Shown here piece by piece: positions 28,219 through 37,529 of a stretch of DNA of 64,000 nucleotides. The DNA comes from CAWBVG01 sp963792175 (GTDB taxonomy: Bacteria; Acidobacteriota; Vicinamibacteria; Vicinamibacterales; CAVVIG01). The position numbers and the translations under genes are program-made. The stretch is from contig CAWBVG010000024.1 of the NCBI GenBank assembly GCA_963792175.1, positions 62,001-126,000 on the forward strand, written 5' to 3'. How positions within the stretch are numbered: the first letter of the stretch is position 1; each line of letters begins with the position of its first letter. Below the pieces are notes generated by a model. It was given only the letters and a program-made list of their open reading frames with translations. It did not search any database and was not told where the DNA came from.

Positions 28219-30836
28219 CGAATCGCGCGAGTGAAGCGATCGGAGAGCGAGCGCTTCGCCTCCTCCGGGACGAATCCGATCCGCGACCAGCTCGCCTGCG
28301 CCTGACGGACATCCTCCGCCGCCGCGCGCAGCCGGGCATCTTCGTCCACCTTGCCGCCAATCGTGTTGGCGGCCAGCGCCTCCTTCAGCATCGCGGCCAG
28401 CCGGTTGGTCGGCGACAACGCGGCATCAGCGCTCGCCGCGGACGCGGGCATGCCGAGCGATTTCGCCAGATCCTCCATCCGCTGGACGAGCGATTCCATG
28501 CGCTTGCGATTCGCGTCCGGATCGAGATCCGTTCCGGCAAACGCCTGCGGCCAGCGTGTGAGCACCGCCTTGAACGCCGCGCCGAAACGATCGTCGAGCT
28601 TCGCCGCGCGCTCGCGGTCGACGCCGCGCGCCGCGACTTCCTGCTGAAATCTTCCGCGCAGCGCCCGCACGTTGGCGGCGAGATCCTCCGGCGCCGTCTC
28701 CCCCGCGGTCAGGCCTTCGAGCTCGGCAACGATGGCTTCCCGCGCTGCGACCCGTTCCTCGCGGGCGACGTCGTGGCGCTGGGCGTATCGCGTGAAGAAC
28801 CGATCGCAGGCGGCGCGGAAGCGCTGCCAGATCGCTTCGGAGCGCGTTTTCTTGACCGGTCCGATCGATTTCCATTCGGCCTGCAGCCGTCGCAGATCCG
28901 CCGCGACCGGCTCCCAGTCGGTTGACTCGGCGAGCGCTTCCGCCTTGACGCACAGCGCTTCCTTCTTCGCCAGGTTCTCGGCCCACGCGACCTTCCGCTC
29001 GGCGAGATCGGCGTGGCGGCGCGAGAAGAACCGATCGCAGGCGGCGCGGAAACGTTCCCACACCGCTTTTTCCTGGCCCCGAGTCACCGGGCCGATGGCC
29101 TTCCACTCGGCCTGCAGCTTCTTGATCTCTTCGGCGGTCTGAATCCAGTGTGTCGACTCGGCCAGCGCTTCCGCGCGCTCGCTGAGCACGGTTTTCTTGG
29201 CGAGGTTCGCCGCGCGCGCTTCGGCCTGCTCGGCGAAGTACGCCTCGCATTTCGCCCACGCTTCGTCGTGCGCGGCCTTGAAGCGGCGCCACAACAGCTC
29301 GCCCTGGGCGCGCGGCACGTCCGCGGCCTCGCGCCACCGCTGCTGGAGATCCCTGACCTGCCGGCTGATGGCTTCGGGATCGTCGAGCGCTTTGAGCGCT
29401 TCCATCTTCTCGCAGAGCTGCTCCTGAATGCCGACGTTCGCCCAGCGCTGCCAGTCGGCGATATCGCGCAGCTCCTGCAGTTTCGGCGACAGCGCGGTCT
29501 GCGCGCCCTTGAGCCGGCGGACGATCTCTTCGTAGTCGCGCTTGGATGGCAATTGGGGAATCGTGCCCAGCGCGATGCGGAGATCTTTCAGCGCGCGCTC
29601 GGCGGCCTTCAGCGTGAGATCGGTCCGCGCGACCAGCGGCTCGATTCGTGCGGCGAGCTGCTGAAGCCGCGTCAGCGCCTCGCGCCGCTGGCGCTGCTCC
29701 TCTTCGTGGGCGGCGGCGTCGCGCGCCGCGAATGCCGTGTCGGCCTCCGCATATCGCGCCGCCACGTCGGAATCAGTCGACTCGGCAAGGCTCACGGCGC
29801 TCCATTCCCGCCGAATCAATGTGAACTGCCGGCGCGCCGCCGCCAGATCGTCGAGCGCCGCGGTCTTCACCGCGTCGTCCGCCAGCTCGGCCTGCCGCGC
29901 GCGGCGCCGTTCGGTCTCCTTCCGTGCCGCATCTTCCTCGGCCTCGCGCCGCGCGCGCTCGGCCGCGTCATGTTCGGCGCGGCGATGCGCTTCGGCTTCC
30001 TCGTGTGCGCGCAGGCGCTCGGTTTCCTCCGCGCGCCTGGCGTCCTCGGCTGCCTGGCGCGCCGCGGTCTCGCGGGCCGCCTGCTCGCGGGCCGCCGCGT
30101 CGCGCTCGGCGGCGCGGGCCGCTTCGGCCTCGGCCATCGCCGCGGCCTCGGCATCCTTCTCTGCGGCTGCGGCGCGCACAATCGCCTCGTCCATCTCTCT
30201 CAGGATCATCTTTGCTCGCTTGGCGGCCGACTTGTTCCTGGCCCGGGCCGCGATCTGCTCGAGATCCGGCCGTTCGGTGAACCGCTCGACCGCGCTGAGC
30301 GTCGGGTCCTTGAATTCGCTGTTGATGGCAACGCTGAGCATCTCGGCGGGATCGCGCAGCGCGTCGAATGCGCTGCGCCGCACCGATTCGTGTTCGGAGT
30401 GACGGGCGATCGATCCGAGCATGTGACTGTCAGTAATACCAGCCAGCGCGTGCGCGGCCGTCACCTCGCGCGGTGCGGTCTTCGCCACCACCGCCAGCGT
30501 CTTCACGTCGTGCAGCCCGTCAAGCGTCGCGACCGCCGCCAGGCTTTCGGTCTCTCCAATGCCTTCGAATCCTTCGATCGCGATGTCGCGGAGCATGCCG
30601 GTCGCCTGCTCGCGCACGGCTTCGTCCGCGTCCGACTTTGCCACGCTGGCGAGCGCGGCCGGATCCATCAGCTTGGCGACCGCCGCACGGCGGACCCGTG
30701 TGTCGGGATCCTCCCGGGCGATTTCGGCGAGCAGATCGCGCTCCTCGAGCGGAATCTCCTGGACAAAGCCCAGGCGGACGGCGGGGTCGACGTGCTTTTG
30801 ACGGGGTTGGGCGCGGAATCGATCGAGCAGTGCCAT
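28130..30836 (-). CDS. HEAT-repeat/DUF349 coiled-coil protein, end lost in a repeat
   Basis: About 900 aa. Residues 1-200 are helical HEAT-like repeats (DPDTRVRRAAVAKLMDPAAL, ESVRRSAFDALRDPAEM). Residues about 210-320 form a long Ala/Glu/Arg coiled coil. The rest carries DUF349 repeats (RDLQQRWREAADVPRAQGEL, LQAEWKAIGPVTRGQEKAVW, LQAEWKSIGPVKKTRSEAIW, each followed by WxRFRAACDRFFxR). The family includes stress proteins of unknown biochemistry. It starts with ATG at 30834-30836. The clean frame continues past 28215 across the FKBP gene to 27639, which cannot be real. A one-base change in the repeat would end it at the TAG at 28130, the end used here. Confidence 0.75.
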
Positions 30837-30889
30837 AGTCGCTCCAGCCTGACCCGTGCGGGACAGCTTGTGACCAGGTTCAGCAGTAC

Positions 30890-30960
30890 GGAACGCCGAA
30901 CCCCAACGAACCTTGTAACCCGGACCTATGAACCCCGAACCCGTTCCGCGAATTCCTGCA
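30890..30960. repeat. GGTTC/GAACC repeat over the peroxiredoxin stop
   Basis: On the minus strand the last codons of the peroxiredoxin (GGTTCGGGGTTCATAG, stop TAG at 30926-30928) are units of a run that continues GTCCGGGTTAC, AAGGTTCG, GGGGTTCGGCG. The family is the same as at 12032 and 54645. Confidence 0.65.
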
Positions 30961-31492
30961 GCCGCTCGGCGACATCGGCGCCGTGGGACGCGGCCCGCAC
31001 CTTCTTGTCGATGTCGAGAATGCGGCCGTCGCGTCCGATGTAGACGGTCCACCGCGACGCCATTCCGGTTGGCGCGAGCACACCGTACGCGCGCGCCACC
31101 GCTTTCGTCGGATCGCTCAGAATCGGGTAGTCGATCCCGAGCGACGCCGCAAACTTCGCGTTGGTCTCCGGCGCATCGACGCTCGCCGCGAAATAGCGCA
31201 CGTCGAATCGCCGCAGCGCCGCGCCGCTCGACCCGAGCGACTTGCACTCCGCCGTTCAACCACCGGTGAAGGCCTTCGGAAACCACGCGACCACGACGAT
31301 GTGGCCGGCGAGATCGCGGAGGCGATACGTGCGTCCGTCAGAACCGGGCAGCGAAAAATCCGGCGCGACATCGCCGGCCTTCAACTCCACTGACGGCTCA
31401 TCCGTTCTCATCGTCATGTGTAAGAGGGCGCTTGCGATGCCGGACACCGTCGCGGCAATCGTCCTCAGCGCTTTGAACACCAACCATGCCAT
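30926..31492 (-). CDS. selenocysteine-containing peroxiredoxin (in-frame TGA read through)
   Basis: An AhpC/TSA-type peroxiredoxin of 188 residues that reduces peroxides. It has a hydrophobic N-terminus (MAWLVFKALRTIAATVSGIA), then KAGDVAPDFSLPGSDGRTYR, LAGHIVVVAWFPKAFTGG, an in-frame TGA at 31256-31258, and directly TAECKSLGSSGAALRRFDV, YFAASVDAPETNAKFAASLG, ILSDPTKAVARAYGV. The TGA replaces the peroxidatic Cys of the usual G-C-T-x-E motif, and the frame is identical on both sides, unlike the indel breaks elsewhere. A hairpin with a GGU loop follows (see 31225). I therefore read TGA as selenocysteine 79. The resolving residue may be the Cys in AECKS. Selenocysteine genes (selABCD) would lie outside the window. 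Confidence 0.85.
31225..31239 (-). promoter_or_regulatory. candidate bacterial SECIS hairpin
   Basis: On the coding strand CGCTCG-GGT-CGAGCG forms a perfect six-pair stem with loop GGT. It begins 16 nt after the TGA codon, so the loop lies 23-25 nt downstream. Bacterial SelB-binding elements sit in this range and carry GGU in the apical loop. The stem is short and GC-rich hairpins are common here, so the position and loop sequence are the main evidence. Confidence 0.6.
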
Positions 31493-31537
31493 TCTATAAA
31501 GGCTTCAAAGGACAAGCGGCATTCTCGGAGGCCCTTT

Positions 31538-32440
31538 TTGAGTGTGAAGAGTCATTCTCCAATTCTGCGGATCGTCGTGGTCATTTCCGTGATGGTGATG
31601 TCACAGGGCTGTGACAAATTAGGCCTTGGCACGAGCCCGACCCAGCCAAGCGGGCCGCCCGCCGCCGGATCGACAATTGTTTACAGCGCAGTAGGTGCGA
31701 GCGACGCCAACGGCGTGGGATCGAGCGTCCCATGCGCCCCCTTCGACACGCAATGCGAAAACGGCATGGGTTACGTGCCGGTCACGACGCGACAACTGAA
31801 AGCCCAGGGCTTCAACGTCACGCTCCTCAATCTGGGCATTCCCACCGCCGTCATCGGCCGCGATTTTCAGACGCTGGGACAGCAGTACAACCGCATCATC
31901 GCCGGCAATTTCATCGATCAGGAGATGATGTTCGTCCAGCCCAACGCGACCCTCGTCACGATCTTCGCGGGCATCAACGAGGTCAACGTGGTGACGGCGG
32001 CGCTCGGCGGCGGCGCCGGAGGATCCGATCCCAATGGCTACATGGACGCACAGGTCCGCGCGTTCGGCACCGACTACACGACGCTGCTTGCCGGCATCAG
32101 GACACGAGCCGGTTCGCCGCGCATCGTCGTGCTGAACCTGCCGAACCCCGCCGGCTTGCCGTACCTGGCCGGGACGTCGCTGGCACAACGGCAGGCGGCC
32201 CAGCGGATTGCCGTGGCCATGACGAAAACCGTCGTGAATCCGCTGCTGTCGAGCAACCTCGTCGTTGTCGATCTGATGTGCGACTCGCGCAGCTACATTC
32301 CTTCCTTCTACTCGTCCGACGGGCTGCATCCTAACGACGCCGGCTATGCGTACATCGCGTCGGAAGTCGTCAAGGCGATTACCTCTTCGTCCTATCCGGC
32401 GCCACAGAACAGCTGCCCGGCGATGACGATCGTGCCGTAG
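31538..32440 (+). CDS. SGNH/GDSL-type hydrolase lipoprotein
   Basis: A 300-aa probable lipoprotein: hydrophobic segment IVVVISVMVM followed by SQGC as lipobox, then a Thr/Pro-rich spacer. The SGNH fold is suggested by IVYSAVGASDANGVGSS (block I, with GASD in place of GDS), VTIFAGINEVN (block III, GxN) and the block V motif SSDGLHPNDAGYAYIA with the catalytic Asp and His. It is probably an esterase or lipase acting outside the inner membrane; substrate unknown. The start is TTG 31538 or GTG 31544. Intact. The NUDIX gene begins 20 bp after it. Confidence 0.75.
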   Translation: MSVKSHSPILRIVVVISVMVMSQGCDKLGLGTSPTQPSGPPAAGSTIVYSAVGASDANGVGSSVPCAPFDTQCENGMGYVPVTTRQLKAQGFNVTLLNLGIPTAVIGRDFQTLGQQYNRIIAGNFIDQEMMFVQPNATLVTIFAGINEVNVVTAALGGGAGGSDPNGYMDAQVRAFGTDYTTLLAGIRTRAGSPRIVVLNLPNPAGLPYLAGTSLAQRQAAQRIAVAMTKTVVNPLLSSNLVVVDLMCDSRSYIPSFYSSDGLHPNDAGYAYIASEVVKAITSSSYPAPQNSCPAMTIVP

Positions 32441-32460
32441 GCGCCCTGCGCTGATCGCCG

Positions 32461-33134
32461 ATGCAGTTCGCGGATGTCGTCACACGACTCGAGGACGCGT
32501 TCACACGCGAGTTGCCGGGTGCGGCGGCGCAGGCGCACCTGGCACCCATCCCGCGCCGACAATGGCCGGACGGTTTCAGGGAGGAGCAGGTGCGTCATGC
32601 GGCGGGTCTGCTGCTCGTGTTCCCGGACGAACGGAGAACGCAAAGGCCGCTGAGACCGGTTCCGGAGGACATGCGCGCATCCTGTTGACGGTGCGCGCCG
32701 ATACGCTCGGACGTCACGGCGGCCAGGTTTCGCTGCCGGGTGGGGTCGTCGATGCCGGCGAAACGTTCGAACAAGCGGCACTGCGGGAAGCCCGCGAGGA
32801 AGTGGGCCTGTCGACGGATCTCGTCCGTGTCCTGGGGGCGTTGACGCCGCTCGATATTCCCGTCAGCGGCTTCCGCCTTCACCCGATTGTCGGGGTCAGC
32901 GAACGGCGGCCGCAGTTGACGCCCGCTGCTCGTGAGGTGGCGCGCATTCTCGAACCGGCTGTCGACGCGCTGATGGCGCCTGACTGCGTGGTCCACGCGC
33001 GACGCGCGCGCGACGGCGTCACGCTGACCGTTCCCGGCTTTCATCTCGAAGGCGTCGAAATCTGGGGCGCGACCGCCATGGTGCTCGCCGAATTCCTTTC
33101 GTTGCTGGGCTGGTCGTCGCCGAAGCGCTTCTGA
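32461..33134 (+). CDS. NUDIX hydrolase, CoA-pyrophosphatase-like (frameshift)
   Basis: About 224 aa. The Nudix box is complete: GGVVDAGETFEQAALREARE followed by EVGL. Just before it, LLTVRADTLGRHGGQVSLPG matches the NudL/NUDT7-8 group, which cleaves CoA and related nucleoside diphosphates. The N-terminus (MQFADVVTRLEDAF, HAAGLLLVFPDE) is in another frame; the slip lies near 32640. It starts with ATG at 32461. Confidence 0.78.
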
Positions 33135-33310
33135 TCGGCGATTCGTGCAGGACGCGCACAAAAATCAACGCAACAACGCTGACTCAAGCCGGATTCGAAC
33201 GAAGGTATCGCGGCAAAATTGCGCCGCATGCACGGACACTGCCATAATGCACACGTTCGGCGACGCGCGATATGATGCGCCTTTCGATCGGCTGAAAAAG
33301 GGGGCACGGC

Positions 33311-35487
33311 ATGGGCTCGGGAATTCTCGGGGAAGCGATCAGCGCCATTCGCGACTGGTCGGTGACGGAAGCGAAAGAGCCGCGCGGTCCGCGCGCGACT
33401 GAGGCGTTTGGCAGTCTGGTGTTCAACGACGAGGTGCAGCAGACCCGCCTGCCCAAGCCCGTGTATCACGCGTTGCGCCGCACGATGACCCACGGCGAGC
33501 CGCTGGACGTGTCGGTGGCGGACGCTGTCGCGTCAGCGATGAAGGAGTGGGCGGTCGAGCACGGCGCGACCCACTACACGCACTGGTTCCAGCCATTGAC
33601 CGGCATCACCGCCGAAAAACACGACTCGTTTCTGTCGCCCACCGGCGACGGCAAGGCGGTCCTGGAGTTCTCGGGCAAGGAACTGGTCCGCGGCGAGCCG
33701 GACGCGTCGAGCTTCCCGTCCGGCGGCATGCGTTCCACCTTCGAGGCGCGCGGCTATACCGCATGGGATCCGACGAGCCCGCCGTGGCTGCTCAAGAGCG
33801 GCAACTCCACGACGCTGGTCATCCCGACGGCGTTCGTCAGCTGGACCGGCGAGGCGCTGGACAAGAAGACGCCGCTGCTGCGATCGATGGAAGCGCTCTC
33901 GAAGCAGGCGGTGCGAATCCTCCGGCTGTTCGGCTCCACCGCGGAGCGCGTGGTGACGACGTGCGGCCCCGAGCAGGAATACTTCCTGATCGATCGCTAC
34001 TTCTACCTGTCGCGGCCGGATCTCATCAACGCCGGCCGCACGCTGTTTGGCGCGCGGCCGCCGAAGGGACAGGAGCTCGAGGATCAGTACTTCGGGTCGA
34101 TTCCGGATCGCGTCATGGCGTTCATGTCGGACGTGGAGACCGAGTTGTACAAGGTCGGCGTCCCCGTGAAGACGCGGCACAACGAGGTGGCGCCGAGCCA
34201 GTACCAGATTGCGCCGGTGTTCGAGAACGCGAACGTCGCCACCGATCATCAAATGATGATGATGGAGACGCTCAAGCGCACGGCGCCGAAGTACGGCCTG
34301 GCGTGCCTGCTGCACGAAAAGCCGTTTGCCGGCGTCAACGGATCGGGCAAGCACCTCAACTGGTCGATGAGCGACGACGAGGGGAACAACCTGCTCGGGC
34401 CGGGGGCGAACCCGCACGACAACATGCAGTTCCTCGTGTTCTGCAGCGGCGGTGATTCGCGCCGTCAACAAGTGGCAGGGGCTGCTGCGCGCCAGCATCG
34501 CCAGCGCCGGCAACGATCATCGTCTCGGCGCGAACGAAGCGCCGCCGGCCATCCTCTCGATCTTCCTCGGCGACATGCTGACGGACATCTTCGAGCAGAT
34601 CGAGAAGGGCGGCGCGAAGTCGACCAAGCACGGCGGCGAGCTCGACACCGGTGTCCTGGTGCTGCCGAAGCTGCCGCGCGACGCCGGCGACCGCAACCGG
34701 ACGAGCCCGTTTGCATTCACAGGGAACAAGTTCGAATTCCGGGCGGTGTCGGCGAATCAGAGCATCGGCTACCCGAACATCGCGTTGAACGTCGCGGTCT
34801 CCGAATCGCTCGACTACATGGCGACCGAGCTCGAGAAGGCGACCGGCGCTGGCAAGCCGCTCGCCGCGGCCGTCGCCGAGCTGCTGCAGAAGGTCATCAA
34901 GGAGAACAGGCGGATCATCTTCAACGGCAACAACTACTCGATGGAGTGGGAGAAGGAAGCCGGCAAGCGCGGTCTGCAGAACCTGAAGAACACCGTCGAC
35001 GCGCTGCCGCAGCTCGTGACGAAGGAGGTGATCGCGCTCTTCGGGAAGTACAAGATCCTGAACGAGCGGGAGCTGAAGGCGCGCTACGAGGTCATGGTCG
35101 AAACCTACAACAAGACCATCAACGTCGAGGGTCAGCTGATGGTGCTGATGGCCAACCGCTACATCCTGCCGGCGGCGTTCGACTATCAGCGGCGGATCGC
35201 GGCCAGCGTCGCGACGGTGAAATCGGCGGGCGGCAAGTCGGTCGAGGGGAAGAAAGCGCTCGATGCAAATCACGAAGCTGACCGACGAGCTGAAACGGCG
35301 GTCCGACAAGCTCGCGTCGGCGCTCGAGCACGGCGGCGGGTCGGCCGAGAAGCACGCCAAGTACTTCCGCGACGTCGTCGTCCCGGCGATGGAAAAGCTG
35401 CGCGAAGCGGGCGACGCACTCGAAGTCGTCATCCCGCACGAGACGTGGCCGCTGGCGACGTACCGGGAGATGCTCTTCATCAAGTAG
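33311..35487 (+). CDS. glnN: type III glutamine synthetase (two frameshifts)
   Basis: GSIII makes glutamine from glutamate, ammonia and ATP. Length about 725 aa is normal for this class. Hallmarks are FNDEVQQTRLPKPVYHAL, HYTHWFQPLTGITAEKHDSF, FPSGGMRSTFEARGYTAWDP, CGPEQEYFLID, KTRHNEVAPSQYQIAPVFEN, FAGVNGSGKHLNWSM, and then PFAFTGNKFEFRAVSANQS. One extra base near 34447 and another near 35265 split the frame; the last piece (LTDELKRRSDKLASALEH ... EMLFIK) ends at 35487. The upstream spacer (33135-33310) shows only CGATATGAT as a possible -10 box. The stop TAG is the first of seven TAGs in a 9-bp repeat. Confidence 0.9.
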
Positions 35488-35560
35488 GTCAGGTAGGTCG
35501 GGTAGGTCAGGTAGGTCAGGTAGGCCAGGTAGGTCGAGTAGGCCTGCCAGGCCTGCCTCG
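35485..35560. repeat. TAGGTCAGG 9-bp tandem array starting at the glnN stop
   Basis: The stop TAG of glnN (35485) is followed by copies of TAGGTCAGG at exact 9-bp steps, with TAG at 35485, 35494, 35503, 35512, 35521, 35530 and 35539. Because nine is a multiple of three, all seven are in frame with the gene. The array decays into GGCCTGCCAGGCC. Confidence 0.85.
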
Positions 35561-35697
35561 CCGAGTTGTCCACCGTAGCGCGTGCTTACCCGCAGGCGCG
35601 AAGGTGGAAGCTCGCCGGATGTTACAGCGAGCGAAGGCGGGAACCAGGCACCCCTGTAGAACGTCTATAGGAGAGTTCGATAGACAAGGAGCTCTCC

Positions 35698-36498
35698 ATG
35701 CTGCCCGTCCTCGCCCTATTGGCCGTCACCGCCGTCGAACCGACCGTATCCACGGCGTGGCTGCAGACCCATCTCACCGATCCGCAGGTGCGTGTCATCT
35801 GCACCGGCACCCGCGATGACTACGATCGCGCCCATATCCCCGGCGCGCGATTCGTCGATCACATGGACACGGTCGGCGGCGATCATCGCCTGCTGCCACC
35901 GGACGCGCTCGCCAAGGCCCTGGCGAAAGCCGGCGCCGCCGACGGCACCCGCATCGTCCTCTACGGCGATCGGCCGATGGAGACGGGCTGGCTCTACATG
36001 ACCCTTGCGGCGATCGGCCACAGCGACGATGTGTCGATGCTCGACGGCGGGATCAGGCTCTGGCAGGACGAGAAGCGTCCCATTTCGAACACCGCGCCTG
36101 CCGCGGCGGCCGGTCCGCTGACCGTCAAGCCGGCACCGGACGTCATCGTCGACGCGCCGTGGGTCCGGAAACGGCTCGAATCGCCGACCACCAAAGTCCT
36201 CGACGTGCGGACGACGCAGGAGTGGAACGGCGGACATCTGCCGGGCGCGACATTGATCCTCTGGCAGGACCTGTACGCCGATCGACAGACGCTGAAGTTC
36301 AAGTCGCCCGCGGAAATCCGGGCGCTGCTCGCCGCGGCGGGCGTCGCGCCGAATCAGGAGTGCGTGACCTATTGCGCGGTCGGCATGCGCGCGAGCCTGA
36401 TGTACTGGGCGGCGCGTTCGGTCGGCATTCCCGCGCGGGTCTACGTCGGGTCGTGGCAGGACTGGCAGCGCGATTCGTCGAATCCGATCGCGCGGTAG
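35698..36498 (+). CDS. exported double-rhodanese sulfurtransferase
   Basis: A 266-aa thiosulfate/mercaptopyruvate sulfurtransferase-type protein with two rhodanese domains. The first, inactive-type domain reads VRVICTGTRDDYDRAHIPGA, ARFVDHMDTVGGDH and LYGDRPMETGWLYM, with no loop Cys. The second is catalytic: VLDVRTTQEWNGGHLPGA and the active loop VTYCAVGMRAS with the sulfur-carrying Cys. A short hydrophobic N-terminus (MLPVLALLAVTAV) suggests export. AAGGAG lies 6-7 bp before the ATG. Intact. It converges on the cysteine synthase gene, both dealing with sulfur, but no shared operon is possible. Confidence 0.87.
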   Translation: MLPVLALLAVTAVEPTVSTAWLQTHLTDPQVRVICTGTRDDYDRAHIPGARFVDHMDTVGGDHRLLPPDALAKALAKAGAADGTRIVLYGDRPMETGWLYMTLAAIGHSDDVSMLDGGIRLWQDEKRPISNTAPAAAAGPLTVKPAPDVIVDAPWVRKRLESPTTKVLDVRTTQEWNGGHLPGATLILWQDLYADRQTLKFKSPAEIRALLAAAGVAPNQECVTYCAVGMRASLMYWAARSVGIPARVYVGSWQDWQRDSSNPIAR

Positions 36499-37510
36499 GC
36501 GCGGTTAGGATTAAGGGCTGCGCATTAGGAATATAACTGCCGAACTCGTAGCGCAGCCCTTTGGGCTGCGAGAACAGATCCCCCGCGAGGTATTTGAGTC
36601 CGCTATCGACCGCCACCGTCGCGACGACCTTGCCGGGTCCCAGTTCGCGCGCCAGTTGGATGGCTGCCACGACGTTGAGGGCGGACGACGTGCCGGCGAA
36701 TATGCCTTCTTCCCGCGCGAGACGGCGAGCCATCGCGCGTGCTTCCTCCTCCGGCACGGCGCGGGCCTCGTCGTAGACGCCGGCGGCGACATGCGGCGGC
36801 ACGAACCCGGGCGCGATTCCTTCGACGCGGTGCGATCCGCTTTTTCCCGCCGTCAGCATCGGCGCCGACGCGGGTTCGAGGGCCACGATCGTCGCCGCGC
36901 AGCCGGCCGCCTTCAGCGCCTTCGAGACACCGGCCAGCATCCCGCCCGTACCGACCGCACCGCAGAAGGCGTGCAGCGTGCCGCCGGTTTGCTCGACCAG
37001 CTCGCGGCCAATACCCATGTATCCCGTGATCGCGTCTGCGTTGTGAAATTGATCGGTCCAGTACGTGCCGGGCTCTTCGCAGAGGCGATCGACGGCGGCC
37101 CGCATCCGAACGAACAGATCGGGAGTAATTCTTCCGCCGTCGCTGTCGACCACCTGTAGATCGGCGCCGAACGCGCGCATGGTGTCGAGCTTTTCCTTCG
37201 CGAACGCATCCGACGACACCGGCACGAAACGGTATCCCTTGACGGCGCACACGAGCGCGAGCGACGAGCCGGTGCTGCCGCCGGTGAACTCCACCACTCG
37301 CATCCCTGGCTTGAGCGCTCCGCGCGCCTCCGCACCTTCGATCATCGCCAGCGCCATGCGGTCCTTGTACGATCCGGTCGGGTTGTAGTACTCGAGTTTC
37401 ACGACGACGTCCGCGGCATCGGCGCCGGCGACATGCTTCAGTCGCACCAGCGGTGTGCTGCCGATCGCCTGGAGGATCGACTCAGAAGCCACGGACCATG
37501 TTGAAGCCAT
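36299..37510 (-). CDS. PLP-dependent cysteine synthase family protein, C-terminus run-on
   Basis: A cysteine-synthase/cystathionine-beta-synthase fold enzyme. The PLP lysine is in YYNPTGSYKDRMAL, the substrate loop is VEFTGGSTGSSLAL, the phosphate cup is CGAVGTGGMLAGVSKAL, and the C-terminal landmarks are EGIFAGTSSALNVVAA and VATVAVDSGLKYLAGDLF. Homology ends near 36600. The open frame then continues as a low-complexity tail to 36299, across a GCAGCCC palindrome and 200 bp over the end of the rhodanese gene. The real protein probably ends near 36510-36590, its own stop lost to the palindrome or to an indel. Product may be cysteine or a related thioether amino acid. Confidence 0.82.
   Translation of the reverse strand: MASTWSVASESILQAIGSTPLVRLKHVAGADAADVVVKLEYYNPTGSYKDRMALAMIEGAEARGALKPGMRVVEFTGGSTGSSLALVCAVKGYRFVPVSSDAFAKEKLDTMRAFGADLQVVDSDGGRITPDLFVRMRAAVDRLCEEPGTYWTDQFHNADAITGYMGIGRELVEQTGGTLHAFCGAVGTGGMLAGVSKALKAAGCAATIVALEPASAPMLTAGKSGSHRVEGIAPGFVPPHVAAGVYDEARAVPEEEARAMARRLAREEGIFAGTSSALNVVAAIQLARELGPGKVVATVAVDSGLKYLAGDLFSQPKGLRYEFGSYIPNAQPLILTAPTARSDSTNRAASPATTRRRPARECRPNAPPSTSGSRACRPRNRSRTPDSARRPPRRAAPGFPRAT
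36513..36572. repeat. AAGGGCTGCGC / GCGCAGCCCTT palindromic element
   Basis: AAGGGCTGCGC at 36513-36523 is the exact reverse complement of GCGCAGCCCTT at 36551-36561, which in turn begins the palindrome CGCAGCCCTTTGGGCTGCG (36552-36570). Two mutually exclusive hairpins are possible. It lies between the convergent rhodanese and cysteine synthase genes and could terminate both. Confidence 0.65.
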
Positions 37511-37529
37511 GCGCTAAGATAATCGAACT

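Noticed and set aside
30926..31258. Peroxiredoxin as a pseudogene with a nonsense mutation
   Set aside because: The codon stands exactly at the reactive cysteine, the downstream part is fully conserved in the same frame, and a hairpin with the right loop follows. Selenocysteine explains all of this better.
33135..33310. Riboswitch or small RNA before glnN
   Set aside because: I looked for a glutamine-type aptamer or strong hairpin and see only a weak -10-like box.
35485..35560. Possible CRISPR array at the 9-bp repeats
   Set aside because: Units are contiguous, have no spacers and are far too short; no cas genes are nearby.
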